A DNA stretch of 64,000 bases, taken from positions 3,038,001 to 3,102,000 of the forward strand of contig NZ_AP028878.1 of assembly GCF_036511935.1 (NCBI RefSeq). The letters are read 5' to 3'. Position numbers and translations under genes: made by a program. This stretch comes from Marinobacter nanhaiticus D15-8W (lineage in GTDB: Bacteria > Pseudomonadota > Gammaproteobacteria > Pseudomonadales > Oleiphilaceae). The notes beneath the pieces were generated by a model that saw only the letters and a list, made by a program, of their open reading frames with translations, was not told the origin of the DNA and searched no databases. Below, piece after piece: positions 49,441 through 58,293 of this stretch. Every line of letters begins with the position of its first letter. Positions within the stretch are counted from its first letter, which is position 1.

Positions 49441-51315
49441 ATGAGTTATCGCGATGAGTTCCGGCAGTCTATCCACGACCCGGAAACCTTCTGGAAGGAC
49501 AAAGCCCGACTGATCGACTGGCATCGCCCGCCCGAGAAGATCCTCACCCGCACCGATGAATACACCTACACCTGGTTCGAGGATGGCGAACTCAACACCT
49601 GCGACCTGGCCCTGGACGCCCACTTACGCAACGGGCGCGGCGAGCAAACCGCGCTGATCTACGACTCACCGGTAACGGGTCAGCAGCAGAAATTCAGCTA
49701 CACCGAGCTTCACGCTCGTGTCGCCCGCTTCGCTGGCGCATTGCAGGATCGCGGGGTGACCAAGGGCGATCGGGTGATCATCTATATGCCCATGATCCCG
49801 GAAGCGGTGATGGCCATGCTGGCTTGCGCCCGTCTCGGCGCCGTTCATTCCGTGGTTTTCGGTGGCTTCGCGGCCCACGAGCTGGCCGTGAGGATTGACG
49901 ACGCGACGCCGAAGACAATCCTCACCGCCTCCTGCGGTATCGAAGTTCAGAAGGTCATTCCATATAAACCCCTAGTGGATGCGGCCATCGACAAGGCCGA
50001 ACACAAGCCCGAGTGCTGTATCGTCCTCCAACGGGAACAGGTGGCGGCGGACCTGAAGGACGGCCGCGATTTTGACTGGAGCGAACTGGAAGCCAACGCG
50101 GAGTCGGTCGACCCGGTTCCCGTCAACGCCACCGATCCGCTGTACATCCTGTATACCTCCGGCACGACCGGCAAACCCAAGGGCGTGGTCCGGGACAACG
50201 GCGGCCATGCCGTTGCCATGCGCTACAGCATGGATCTGGTCTACGGTGCGCGACCAGGAGACGTGTTCTGGGCCGCTTCCGACGTTGGCTGGGTCGTAGG
50301 CCACAGCTACATCGTCTATGGTCCGCTCATTACGGGCTGCACGACCATTCTCTATGAAGGCAAGCCGGTCAAGACACCGGACGCCGGCGCCTTTTGGCGC
50401 GTAGTGGCCGATCACAAGGTCAACATCCTGTTTACTGCTCCGACCGCGTTTCGCGCCGTGCGCAAGGAAGACCCGGAGGCGGATGCCCTCGATCGTTACG
50501 ATATCAGCTCGCTCAAACGCATCCTCTTGGCCGGCGAACGACTGGACCCTCCAACTTACGACTGGCTCCGGGACAAAACCGGCCTGCCGATCCTCGATCA
50601 CTGGTGGCAAACGGAAACCGGCTGGGCAATCTGCTGCAATCCGGTTGGCATCGGCATGATGCAACCGAAGCCCGGCTCAGCCACCGCACCCTCCCCCGGC
50701 TACGATGTGCAGATTCTCGATGTCGACGGCTCGCCGATGCGTCGAGGCGATCAGGGTCAGGTCGCAATCAGGCTGCCGTTACCGCCCGGATGCCTCAGCG
50801 GTATTTGGGGAGATCGGTCCCGGTTTATCAAGACCTACCTGGAGCCCCTACCGGGCTACTACCACTCTGGAGATGGAGGCTATATTGATGACGAAGGTTA
50901 TGTCTTCATCATGGGCCGCACGGACGATGTGATCAACGTCGCGGGCCACCGCCTGTCCACAGGCGAGATGGAAGAGGTCGTTGCCTCCCACCCCGCCGTT
51001 GCCGAGTGCTGCGTCATCGGCGTGCATGACGAACTCAAAGGCCAGCTACCGATAGGGCTCGTGCTACTGAAAGATGGAGCAACTATCGAGCACGACGAAC
51101 TCGAGGATGAGTTGGTCGAGATGGTGCGGGAGCATATTGGTGCCGTTGCGTGCTTCCGCCGGGCCATGATTGTCGACCGCTTGCCCAAGACCCGTTCAGG
51201 CAAGATTTTGCGACGCGTACTGCGCAGTATTGCCGACGGAGAAAAATATTCCGTCCCATCGACGATCGATGATCCGACGATCCTGGACGATATCAAGGAC
51301 CGCTTCCGTCATTAA
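49441..51315 (+). CDS. prpE: Propionyl-CoA synthetase-like acyl-CoA ligase
   Basis: AMP-forming short-chain acyl-CoA synthetase of 624 residues. The ATP loop YTSGTTGKPKGVVRDNGGHA (near 238), HWWQTETGWAICCNP, YHSGDGGYIDDEGYVFIMGR and the C-terminal acylatable lysine region PKTRSGKILRRVLRSIADG (Lys near 596) are complete. The ACS/PrpE N-terminal domain (FWKDKARLIDWHRPPEKIL) favours propionate over acetate as substrate. No methylcitrate-cycle genes (prpBCD) accompany it, so the natural acid is uncertain. Activity is probably controlled by lysine acetylation. Confidence 0.88.
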   Translation: MSYRDEFRQSIHDPETFWKDKARLIDWHRPPEKILTRTDEYTYTWFEDGELNTCDLALDAHLRNGRGEQTALIYDSPVTGQQQKFSYTELHARVARFAGALQDRGVTKGDRVIIYMPMIPEAVMAMLACARLGAVHSVVFGGFAAHELAVRIDDATPKTILTASCGIEVQKVIPYKPLVDAAIDKAEHKPECCIVLQREQVAADLKDGRDFDWSELEANAESVDPVPVNATDPLYILYTSGTTGKPKGVVRDNGGHAVAMRYSMDLVYGARPGDVFWAASDVGWVVGHSYIVYGPLITGCTTILYEGKPVKTPDAGAFWRVVADHKVNILFTAPTAFRAVRKEDPEADALDRYDISSLKRILLAGERLDPPTYDWLRDKTGLPILDHWWQTETGWAICCNPVGIGMMQPKPGSATAPSPGYDVQILDVDGSPMRRGDQGQVAIRLPLPPGCLSGIWGDRSRFIKTYLEPLPGYYHSGDGGYIDDEGYVFIMGRTDDVINVAGHRLSTGEMEEVVASHPAVAECCVIGVHDELKGQLPIGLVLLKDGATIEHDELEDELVEMVREHIGAVACFRRAMIVDRLPKTRSGKILRRVLRSIADGEKYSVPSTIDDPTILDDIKDRFRH

Positions 51316-51522
51316 ATTTACGCCCGCGGAGCGTCAAACAGGTCATTTTTTAGACACAAAAAGCATCTAAAATTCAAACAACAAGACACCAAACTTACAG
51401 CTAACTATCAGGAAAACAGGTATTAGCTTTCTACCCAAACGGTCAAAAACCGGGTGTCGGACAACCTGAGAATTAACTTATGATAGGCCGGAAATCACTG
51501 TTTTTCCGGCTAAAATTTTTCT
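51316..51522 (+). other. Spacer between prpE and the cold-shock promoter
   Basis: AT-rich, gene-free. It ends in a hairpin (GCCGGAAA 51487-51494, TTTCCGGC 51503-51510) followed by TAAAATTTTT, which could terminate the upstream transcript just before the cold-shock promoter. Confidence 0.45.
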
Positions 51523-51550
51523 TTGACGGACCCTTGACACGGTCTATACT
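51523..51550 (+). promoter_or_regulatory. Sigma-70 promoter of the cold-shock gene
   Basis: TTGACG (51523-51528) and TATACT (51545-51550) are 16 bases apart. The predicted transcript starts near 51557, leaving a leader of about 165 bases before the ATG, as in temperature-responsive cspA mRNAs. Confidence 0.65.
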
Positions 51551-51722
51551 GAATTTGCTGTGAAAGGCAGCGGTATTCAGTGAAAGCGTTACCACGGTCG
51601 GCTTGAATTGCTCTGCGTTGGTCCCTTCCCTCAGTACTCTCTGTAATTCTCAGCAATCCGCTTCTTCATGACGAAGAGGCAGTCCGTTGCGGGCTTAAAT
51701 CTCAGGAATACAGGAAAGATTC

Positions 51723-51932
51723 ATGTCAGATACTAAAACCGGCCACGTCAAGTGGTTCAACGAATCCAAAGGTTTTGGCTTCATCGCTCAGGAAGGCGGC
51801 AGTGACGTATTCGTTCACTACAGCGCAATCAATGCGTCTGGCTTCCGTACATTGAACGAAGGCCAGCAGGTTCAGTTCACCGTGACCCAGGGACCGAAAG
51901 GCCCCCAGGCCGAGAACGTTACTCCGGTCTGA
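51723..51932 (+). CDS. Cold-shock domain protein (CspA family)
   Basis: A 69-residue nucleic-acid chaperone: one cold-shock domain with RNP1 ([10 protein letters not shown]) and RNP2 (DVFVHYSAI), length and ending ([10 protein letters not shown]) as in CspA paralogues. AGGAAAG precedes the ATG. The long leader implies control by mRNA folding. Which paralogue it is cannot be told from sequence alone. Confidence 0.96.
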   Translation: MSDTKTGHVKWFNESKGFGFIAQEGGSDVFVHYSAINASGFRTLNEGQQVQFTVTQGPKGPQAENVTPV

Positions 51933-51977
51933 TTAGAGCTTTATCCCGCCAGCCACGGTTTGGCATGGCTGGCACAC

Positions 51978-52009
51978 AAAAAAGCCGACACATTTGTGTC
52001 GGCTTTTTT
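51978..52009. terminator. Bidirectional terminator between cold-shock gene and leuA
   Basis: A perfect 14-bp stem (AAAAAAGCCGACAC 51978-51991 with GTGTCGGCTTTTTT 51996-52009) around a four-base loop. A-run on one side and T-run on the other make it an intrinsic terminator on both strands for the convergent genes. Confidence 0.93.
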
Positions 52010-52048
52010 CGTTCACTTGACTCGTCCTGAAATAGCTTGCTACGTGGC

Positions 52049-53731
52049 TCAGGCAGTACTCTCGCGAGCCTTCTCAGGCGCGGCGGCCACCACGTGGTTG
52101 GCTACCGCCGACAATAGAGCCTGCAGGGTGGCGGATGTCGTATCTTCAGCCAGGGCTGCCGCACTGTGCGGAGCTCCATCGACCTGGATACGGATACATG
52201 CCATGGCATTGGCGTTGGTCCCTTCACTCAAGGCGAACTCTTCGTAAGCTTCCACCGCCAGCGTGACACCGAAACGGCGCTCAAGCGCTGCAGCTACGGC
52301 TTCCACAGCCCCAAGACCTTCACCGGCCAGCTGGAGCCGCTCCTTCTCACCGAACTCGATAGACGCTGTTACGCCATCGTCCGTACGATGCAGGTCATAG
52401 GTGCGCAGCCGCCATTCCGGCCGAACCGCCAGGTACTTGTCCTCGAACAGACGGTGGATGGTGTGGGAATCCACCTCCCCACCCTCGGTTTCCGCCGCCT
52501 GTTGGACCACCTTGCTGAATTCGATCTGTAGCCAACGCGGCATGGAAATCTTGTAGTCACGTTCCAGTACATAGGCGACACCGCCTTTACCGGACTGACT
52601 GTTGATGCGCACCACCTCCTCGTAGCGACGCCCCAGGTCCCGCGGGTCGATCGGCAGGTAGGCAATCTCCCACTTGTCACCTTCCTTGTACTTGGACAGG
52701 CACTTGCGAATGGCATCCTGATGGCTGCCCGAAAAGGCAGTAAACACCAGCTCGCCGGCATACGGATGGCGTGGGTGGGTTTGGATTTCAGTACAGGCTT
52801 CAACCACATCCGTGATTTCAGCCATGCCGGACAAGTCGAGCGTGGGGTCGATACCCTGTGAATACAGGTTCATGGCCATGGTGACCAGGTCCATATTGCC
52901 CGTGCGCTCGCCGTTGCCCATCAACGTGCCCTCAACCCGGTCAGCACCGGCCATGACTGCCAGCTCGGCAGCCGCCACCGCACAGCCCCGATCGTTGTGG
53001 GTATGGACGCTGATCTGGATATGCTCACGGTATTTGACGCGATCACAGATCCACTCGATCTGGTCGGCGAATACGTTAGGCGTCGCCATTTCCACGGTCG
53101 CGGGCAGGTTGATAATGACTTCCTGGCCCTGATCCGGACGCCAGACATCATTCACCGCATCGATCACCTCGGCGGCAAAATCCAGCTCGGTTCCGGTGAA
53201 GCTTTCCGGCGAGTACTGGAACGTCCAGTTGGTGCCCGGCTGCTTCTCGGCATGTGCCTTGACGATACGCGCGCCGTTGACGGCAATCTCGCGGATACCT
53301 TCCCGGTCCATGGCGAATACTTTTTCGCGCTGGACCGTCGAAGTGGAATTGTAGACGTGAACGATCGCATTCTTCGCGCCCTCCAGGGCTTCGTACGTTC
53401 GTGCGATCAGTTCCGGGCGCGCCTGGGTCAGGACCTGGATACGGACATCATCCGGAACACGATTTTCCTCGATCAATTTGCGGCAAAAATCGAAATCCGG
53501 CTGACTTGCCGCGGGGAAACCGATCTCGATTTCCTTGAAACCCAGCTTGACCAGCAAGTCGAACAGACGCTGCTTCTGCGCCACGGTCATGGGTTTGACT
53601 AGCGCCTGGTTGCCATCCCGTAGGTCAACGGCACACCAGGTGGGCGCCTGTTGGATGACCTGGTCGGGCCAGCGGCGATCCGTCTTGCGAACCGGCTGGA
53701 AGGCAACGTATTTGCGATGATCAAATCCCAT
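52049..53731 (-). CDS. leuA: 2-isopropylmalate synthase
   Basis: Condenses acetyl-CoA with 2-ketoisovalerate, committing carbon to leucine. At 560 residues it is the long (LeuA type 2) form. The N-terminal TIM barrel has AVDLRDGNQALVKPMTVAQK, IEIGFPAASQPDFDF and the metal-site HTHNDRGCAVAAAELAVMAG; the C-terminal allosteric leucine domain starts about 440. The ATG at 53731 follows AAGGAAT; a longer reading is not supported. No leuBCD genes are adjacent. Confidence 0.96.
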   Translation of the reverse strand: MGFDHRKYVAFQPVRKTDRRWPDQVIQQAPTWCAVDLRDGNQALVKPMTVAQKQRLFDLLVKLGFKEIEIGFPAASQPDFDFCRKLIEENRVPDDVRIQVLTQARPELIARTYEALEGAKNAIVHVYNSTSTVQREKVFAMDREGIREIAVNGARIVKAHAEKQPGTNWTFQYSPESFTGTELDFAAEVIDAVNDVWRPDQGQEVIINLPATVEMATPNVFADQIEWICDRVKYREHIQISVHTHNDRGCAVAAAELAVMAGADRVEGTLMGNGERTGNMDLVTMAMNLYSQGIDPTLDLSGMAEITDVVEACTEIQTHPRHPYAGELVFTAFSGSHQDAIRKCLSKYKEGDKWEIAYLPIDPRDLGRRYEEVVRINSQSGKGGVAYVLERDYKISMPRWLQIEFSKVVQQAAETEGGEVDSHTIHRLFEDKYLAVRPEWRLRTYDLHRTDDGVTASIEFGEKERLQLAGEGLGAVEAVAAALERRFGVTLAVEAYEEFALSEGTNANAMACIRIQVDGAPHSAAALAEDTTSATLQALLSAVANHVVAAAPEKARESTA

Positions 53732-53764
53732 AACGATTCCTTGCTGAGTATTTTTAACGGAAAC

Positions 53765-53789
53765 GAGCCCGTCTGCTGACGCTGACGGG
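53765..53789 (-). promoter_or_regulatory. Hairpin in the leuA leader
   Basis: GCCCGTC and GACGGGC form a 7-bp stem about 40 bases before the leuA ATG, followed by TTAAAAA further on. It might be an attenuator, but I found no leucine-rich leader peptide. Confidence 0.3.
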
Positions 53790-53872
53790 CCTTGTGATGC
53801 CCTGCGGCTTGTGGCCCGGACAGTCCGTGACGACAACAGATCCGCCGATAAGCGATCGAGTCGACCGGCAAC

Positions 53873-53894
53873 GTGAATAGCTTAGGCTATTCAC
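53873..53894. promoter_or_regulatory. Operator-like palindrome between leuA and the Lrp/AsnC gene
   Basis: A perfect 9-bp inverted repeat (GTGAATAGC, TTAG, GCTATTCAC) lies in the divergent control region. It could bind the adjacent regulator; this is inference from position. Confidence 0.4.
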
Positions 53895-53981
53895 CACGCA
53901 ATGTGCTTGCTAATTTTCTCCCGGCATGGCCAATATTGGAAACATCTGCCAAATTTTAGCGAAAAAATAGCGATTGCTGCC

Positions 53982-54470
53982 ATGAAAGACGAAAAGCTGA
54001 TCAAACTGGACAGAACAGACCGCAAAATTCTGGAAGAACTTCAACGGCACGGGGAACTCAGCAACCAGGAATTGTCGGAACGGGTCGGTCTGTCGCCCTC
54101 GCCCTGCTCGCGGCGGGTCAAGGCGCTGGAAGACGCGGGGATCATCGTCAGGCGAGTGACGATCCTCGATCACAAGAAACTCGGGTTATCGCTGACGGCC
54201 ATTATCCTGATCGGCATGGACCGGCACACACCAGAGCGGTTCGAGGCTTTCGAACGCCAGGTGAACGAGTATCCGGAGGTTCAGGAATGCTACCTGATCA
54301 CCGGTCAGGATGCGGATTACATGCTCAAGGTGGTGGTGCCGGGAATGGATGACTACCACGAGTTCCTGCTGAACAAGATCACAAGAATCCAGGGCGTTTC
54401 CGGCGTACACTCGAGCTTCGTGCTACGCCGTGTGATCGATAGCACGGCGCTTCCACTAGGCTATCTGTAA
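53982..54470 (+). CDS. Lrp/AsnC-family transcriptional regulator
   Basis: Feast/famine regulator of 162 residues: N-terminal winged helix (DRTDRKILEELQRHGELSNQ, LSPSPCSRRVKALEDAGI) and C-terminal RAM ligand-binding domain (EVQECYLITGQDADYMLKVV). ATG at 53982 gives the family start; a longer reading runs through the palindrome. Divergent from leuA, so leucine-pathway control is plausible but other amino acids are possible. Confidence 0.93.
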   Translation: MKDEKLIKLDRTDRKILEELQRHGELSNQELSERVGLSPSPCSRRVKALEDAGIIVRRVTILDHKKLGLSLTAIILIGMDRHTPERFEAFERQVNEYPEVQECYLITGQDADYMLKVVVPGMDDYHEFLLNKITRIQGVSGVHSSFVLRRVIDSTALPLGYL

Positions 54471-54507
54471 TCGAAAGTATGAGACAGGCTGTAGCCGAAA
54501 CAATGGT

Positions 54508-55077
54508 TCAGGGCCGCGGGACCGGTGGTTGGCCAGACTGTTCGACCCAGATCAGGTCGTCCACCGGATAGCCAGCCTCGCGCGCCTGGTCCACTAGCCT
54601 GTCTTGTACCTCCGGATCCATCTCGGGGGTGCGCGATAACAGCCAGAGGTAGTCGTGGTCAGGTCCCGTCACCAGGGAGTATTGGTAGTCTTCCTTGTCT
54701 AGCGCCATCACTACGTAGCTGGCATAGAACGGCCCGAAGAACGATACCTTGAGATGCCCCACGTCCCGCGCCCCGACAAATTTGGCAACACCTTCGGCCT
54801 GCTCCCACTCGCCACTTTCGGCATTGAAGCCCTGATTGAGTACGTCGATCGTTCCATTGTCCTGCAGCGTGTAGGTGGCCTGGACGTAGCTCAGTCCGTC
54901 CTCGAACGGGTGCGGCAGTCGGGCGATCTCATACCAGGTACCAAGATAGCGCTGGGGCTGGAAGCCGGTAACCGGCTCAACGCGCTCCGGGATACCGGTG
55001 CAGGCCCCCAACAGGAACGCAACGACCACGAGGCCGAGCGCGCATAAACTGCGAACATGGTGGAATAAGTGCTTCAA
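54508..55077 (-). CDS. blc: Outer-membrane lipocalin Blc
   Basis: Bacterial lipocalin of 189 residues. A lipoprotein signal ends LLGACTG (Cys near 26). The lipocalin signature RYLGTWYEIARLPHPFEDGL and the later DYLWLLSRTPEMDPE are classic Blc. It binds lysophospholipids or fatty acids at the envelope. It lies 24 bases after a TetR gene on the same strand. Confidence 0.95.
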   Translation of the reverse strand: MKHLFHHVRSLCALGLVVVAFLLGACTGIPERVEPVTGFQPQRYLGTWYEIARLPHPFEDGLSYVQATYTLQDNGTIDVLNQGFNAESGEWEQAEGVAKFVGARDVGHLKVSFFGPFYASYVVMALDKEDYQYSLVTGPDHDYLWLLSRTPEMDPEVQDRLVDQAREAGYPVDDLIWVEQSGQPPVPRP

Positions 55078-55101
55078 GCTGCCCCCTGAAAAAGGCTGGT
55101 T

Positions 55102-55722
55102 TTAAGATTTCTCGTCGATCAACTGATCCAGATACGCCCGCACCATCAGTTTCAGTTCACCCAGCAGCACGCTGGCCTCGTCCTCGGGCAGCGTCACCGC
55201 GAGCCGGAGCAAACTGCCGCAAGCCCGCGGCAACATAATACTGGCCGACCAACGCCTGCCCGCCGGCAGGTGCGGGAACTGGCGAGCCAGGTAGTGGTGC
55301 AGATCGGTGGCATTTGCCCGGAGTTCGCGCAGGTCGAGATCATGCAACTCCGGCATGGCTTCGACGCCGGACCAGATCGCCTTGTAGGCCGGCTCATTCC
55401 GGTAAAATTCGAAGTACACGTCGAGCAGCACTTCAACGATGGTCTCCGGACCAAATTGATCGAGCCGGGACTTGAGCATCGCTTCCAGCTTTTCCACATG
55501 CCGCTCGGCAATGGCCTTCACAATAGCCGACTTGTTGGGAAAGTAGCGGTACAGGGACGCAAGCGACATGTTCGCACTGCGCGCAATGGCGGACATGCTG
55601 GTGCCGTCGACACCGTGCTCGTGGAAGATCAGGGTGGCGTGTTCCAGAATGGTTTCAACGCGCTCCCGACTACGCGCCTGCAAGGGTTTGCGGCGCGGCG
55701 AGATACTGTTGCGTTCGCTCAT
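55102..55722 (-). CDS. TetR-family transcriptional regulator
   Basis: A 206-residue repressor with N-terminal helix-turn-helix (SMSAIARSANMSLASLYRYF at about 40-60) and a helical ligand domain. A basic N-terminal arm (SPRRKPLQARSRERVETIL) precedes it. It is 24 bases upstream of blc and probably in the same transcript, so it may govern blc. Ligand unknown. Confidence 0.88.
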   Translation of the reverse strand: MSERNSISPRRKPLQARSRERVETILEHATLIFHEHGVDGTSMSAIARSANMSLASLYRYFPNKSAIVKAIAERHVEKLEAMLKSRLDQFGPETIVEVLLDVYFEFYRNEPAYKAIWSGVEAMPELHDLDLRELRANATDLHHYLARQFPHLPAGRRWSASIMLPRACGSLLRLAVTLPEDEASVLLGELKLMVRAYLDQLIDEKS

Positions 55723-55791
55723 GCTGACAGGGAACCTCTGGTTAGGTCTCGGGCGTAGAGCCCCGTCTCTATCTTACACCCGGCACAAGGC

Positions 55792-56202
55792 TCAGGCGGG
55801 CAGCGCGTAGCTGCCGGTCACATGGGCGACCAGTCGTTCTTCCTCGCCGGACATAAGGCGGACTTCGCAGAACGCCAGGCGGCGCCCCATCCGCAGGACG
55901 ACAGCCTCGGCCACCAGGTCGGCAGGCGCGGGCTTCTGCAGGAAATTGATATTCAGGTTACTGGTCACAGCCATCTCCACCTTGCCCAGAGAGGCCAGAA
56001 TGGCAGCGTACATGGTCGCATCGGCCAACGCCATCTGTAGCGGGCCGGAGAGCGTACCACCGGGACGTACGAAGTTATCCGCAAATGGCACGATCGCCCG
56101 CGCGAAGCCGTCCCGAACATCTTCCACCGTGAAACCGATATCTTCCGCCATGGGAACACCGCCCCGGATCAGGGCCTGGACTTCACTGGCACTCAGGGTC
56201 AT
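55792..56202 (-). CDS. PaaI-type hotdog thioesterase
   Basis: Hotdog-fold acyl-CoA thioesterase of 136 residues. FVRPGGTLSGPLQMALADATMYAA matches the PaaI/YiiD active-site helix (shown in pieces: RPGGTLSGP, ALADATMYA), and SNLNINFLQKPAPADLVAEA is the usual following strand. Substrate unknown. Same strand as the TetR gene but separated by about 70 bases. Confidence 0.88.
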   Translation of the reverse strand: MTLSASEVQALIRGGVPMAEDIGFTVEDVRDGFARAIVPFADNFVRPGGTLSGPLQMALADATMYAAILASLGKVEMAVTSNLNINFLQKPAPADLVAEAVVLRMGRRLAFCEVRLMSGEEERLVAHVTGSYALPA

Positions 56203-56399
56203 TCACTCTCTCCCGCGGAAACTTGCTTCTCAGCGCCATCGCGCCGCCTGTACGTAATCCTGTTGGCTCCGTACAATAACGGGCTTATTGAATCATAGGA
56301 ATACTTTACCGGGCTTTCACGCGGCTTCGCATTCGGCAACGGGCGTAAGCCGGTAGAGACTCCACCGACCATTCACACGCTGGACACGGACTCCGAAAG

Positions 56400-58124
56400 A
56401 TGCGCGCAAGCCGTTATCTGATCGCCACACTGAAAGAAACGCCGGCCGATGCCGAAATCATCAGCCACCAGCTTATGCTCCGCGCGGGCATGATCCGCAA
56501 ACTCGCCTCCGGCCTCTATACGTGGCTGCCACTGGGCCTGCGCGTGCTGCGCAAGGTCGAACGGATCGTGCGTGAGGAGATGGACAAGAGCGGTGCCCAG
56601 GAAGTGTTGATGCCAGCGATCCAGCCGGCGGAACTGTGGCAGGAGTCCGGACGCTGGGAGCAGTACGGCGGCGAACTGTTACGCCTGAATGACCGGCATG
56701 GGCGGGATTTCTGTTTCGGTCCTACCCACGAAGAAGTCATTACCGACATGATCCGCAACGAGCTGAAAAGCTACAAGGAACTGCCGGCAAACTTCTACCA
56801 GATCCAGACCAAGTTCCGCGACGAACGCCGCCCCCGCTTCGGTGTGATGCGTGCCCGTGAATTCATCATGAAGGACGCGTATTCGTTCCACATCGATAAG
56901 GATTCCCTGGACGAGACCTACCAGGTCATGCACCGGACCTACTGCAACATCTTTGATCGCCTGGGCCTGGACTATCGCCCGGTTCAGGCCGATTCCGGCG
57001 CTATCGGCGGCAGCGCGTCCCATGAGTTCCATGTGCTGGCGTCTTCCGGCGAAGATGCCATCGCCTTCAGCACAGGCGGCAAATACGCCGCGAATATCGA
57101 GAAGGCCGAGGCTGTGGCTCCGGCTGGCGAGCGCCCTGCTCCATCAGAAGACATGAAGGCGGTGGACACCCCGAACCAGCGCACCATCGCTGATATCGCC
57201 GCTTTCCTCAATGTCGATGCGACCCGTACTGTGAAGACCTTGCTGGTCAAGGGCGAAGCGGACGAAGAAGGTAAATCATCTCTGGTGGCGCTGATCCTGC
57301 GCGGCGACCACGAGCTTAATGAAATCAAGGCGGAAAACCTGAAAGGCATTGCCGAGCCCCTGACCATGGCAACCGACGAGGAAATCGAGGCGGCCGTTGG
57401 TTGTAAGGCGGGCTCCATTGGACCGGTCGATATATCGGTTCCGGTCATCGTCGACCGCAGCGCGGCACACCTGGCCGATTTCATCTGTGGGGCCAATAAA
57501 CAGGACGTCCACCTGACCGGCGTCAACTGGGGTCGCGACGTGGAACTGGGCCGTGTGGAAGATCTGCGCAACATCGTCGAAGGCGACCCCAGCCCCGAAG
57601 GCGACGGCCACATGGAGATCAAGCGCGGCATCGAGGTGGGCCATATCTTCAAGCTGGGCAGCAAGTACAGCGAAGCGATGAATGCCACGGTGCTGGACGA
57701 GCATGGCAAGTCGGCCATCCTGGAGATGGGCTGTTATGGCATTGGTGTCTCGCGTATCGTCGCAGCCGCCATCGAGCAGAACCATGACGAGCGCGGCATT
57801 CTCTGGCCGGCAGCCATCGCGCCGTTCGAAGTGGCCGTGGTGACATTGAACGCCCACAAATCACCGACGGTCATGGAAGCCGCTGAGAAGCTCTACGACG
57901 AGTTGCGTCATGCCGGTCTGGATGTACTGCTGGACGACCGCAACGAGCGGCCCGGGGTGAAGTTTGCCGACATGGAACTGGTGGGTATCCCGCACCGCAT
58001 CGTCGTTTCCGATCGCGGCCTCGGCGCTGGTACGCTCGAGTACAAGGGGCGCAGCGATGCGGACAAGCAGGATATTCCGGTAGACGAGGCGCTGCCGTTC
58101 CTGATGAAGGCCCTGTCCCGCTGA
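56400..58124 (+). CDS. proS: Prolyl-tRNA synthetase
   Basis: Class II synthetase of 574 residues: start [20 protein letters not shown], motif 1 and 2 region ([40 protein letters not shown]) and motif 3 ([19 protein letters not shown]). An inserted YbaK-type editing domain lies at about 235-380 ([13 protein letters not shown] near its end), removing mischarged Ala. A C-terminal anticodon-binding domain follows. Confidence 0.97.
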   Translation: MRASRYLIATLKETPADAEIISHQLMLRAGMIRKLASGLYTWLPLGLRVLRKVERIVREEMDKSGAQEVLMPAIQPAELWQESGRWEQYGGELLRLNDRHGRDFCFGPTHEEVITDMIRNELKSYKELPANFYQIQTKFRDERRPRFGVMRAREFIMKDAYSFHIDKDSLDETYQVMHRTYCNIFDRLGLDYRPVQADSGAIGGSASHEFHVLASSGEDAIAFSTGGKYAANIEKAEAVAPAGERPAPSEDMKAVDTPNQRTIADIAAFLNVDATRTVKTLLVKGEADEEGKSSLVALILRGDHELNEIKAENLKGIAEPLTMATDEEIEAAVGCKAGSIGPVDISVPVIVDRSAAHLADFICGANKQDVHLTGVNWGRDVELGRVEDLRNIVEGDPSPEGDGHMEIKRGIEVGHIFKLGSKYSEAMNATVLDEHGKSAILEMGCYGIGVSRIVAAAIEQNHDERGILWPAAIAPFEVAVVTLNAHKSPTVMEAAEKLYDELRHAGLDVLLDDRNERPGVKFADMELVGIPHRIVVSDRGLGAGTLEYKGRSDADKQDIPVDEALPFLMKALSR

Positions 58125-58144
58125 TCCAACATTCGCGGCCATCT

Positions 58145-58291
58145 AAGCCCCTCGCCCCTTGCGGGAGAGGGGCTTGGGGAGAGGGGAACCGAGGCGCCAG
58201 ACTCGGCCAGGAGGCGTATAGGGGCTCAAGGGGCGCCTTGCGGCGCCTACCCCTCTCCCCGGCCCTCTCCCTCAAGGGGAGAGGGAGTTTA
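58145..58291. repeat. GC-rich palindromic repeat, unit B, beside IS copy 2
   Basis: Contains AAGCCCCTC/GAGGGGCTT (58145-58175), GGCGCC-TTGC-GGCGCC (58232-58247) and CCCTCTCC/GGAGAGGG arms ending GAGGGAGTTTA at 58291. The right half (58234-58291) nearly repeats 26358-26416. It sits between proS and the IS, which inserted two bases beyond its end. Confidence 0.65.
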
Positions 58292-58293
58292 CC

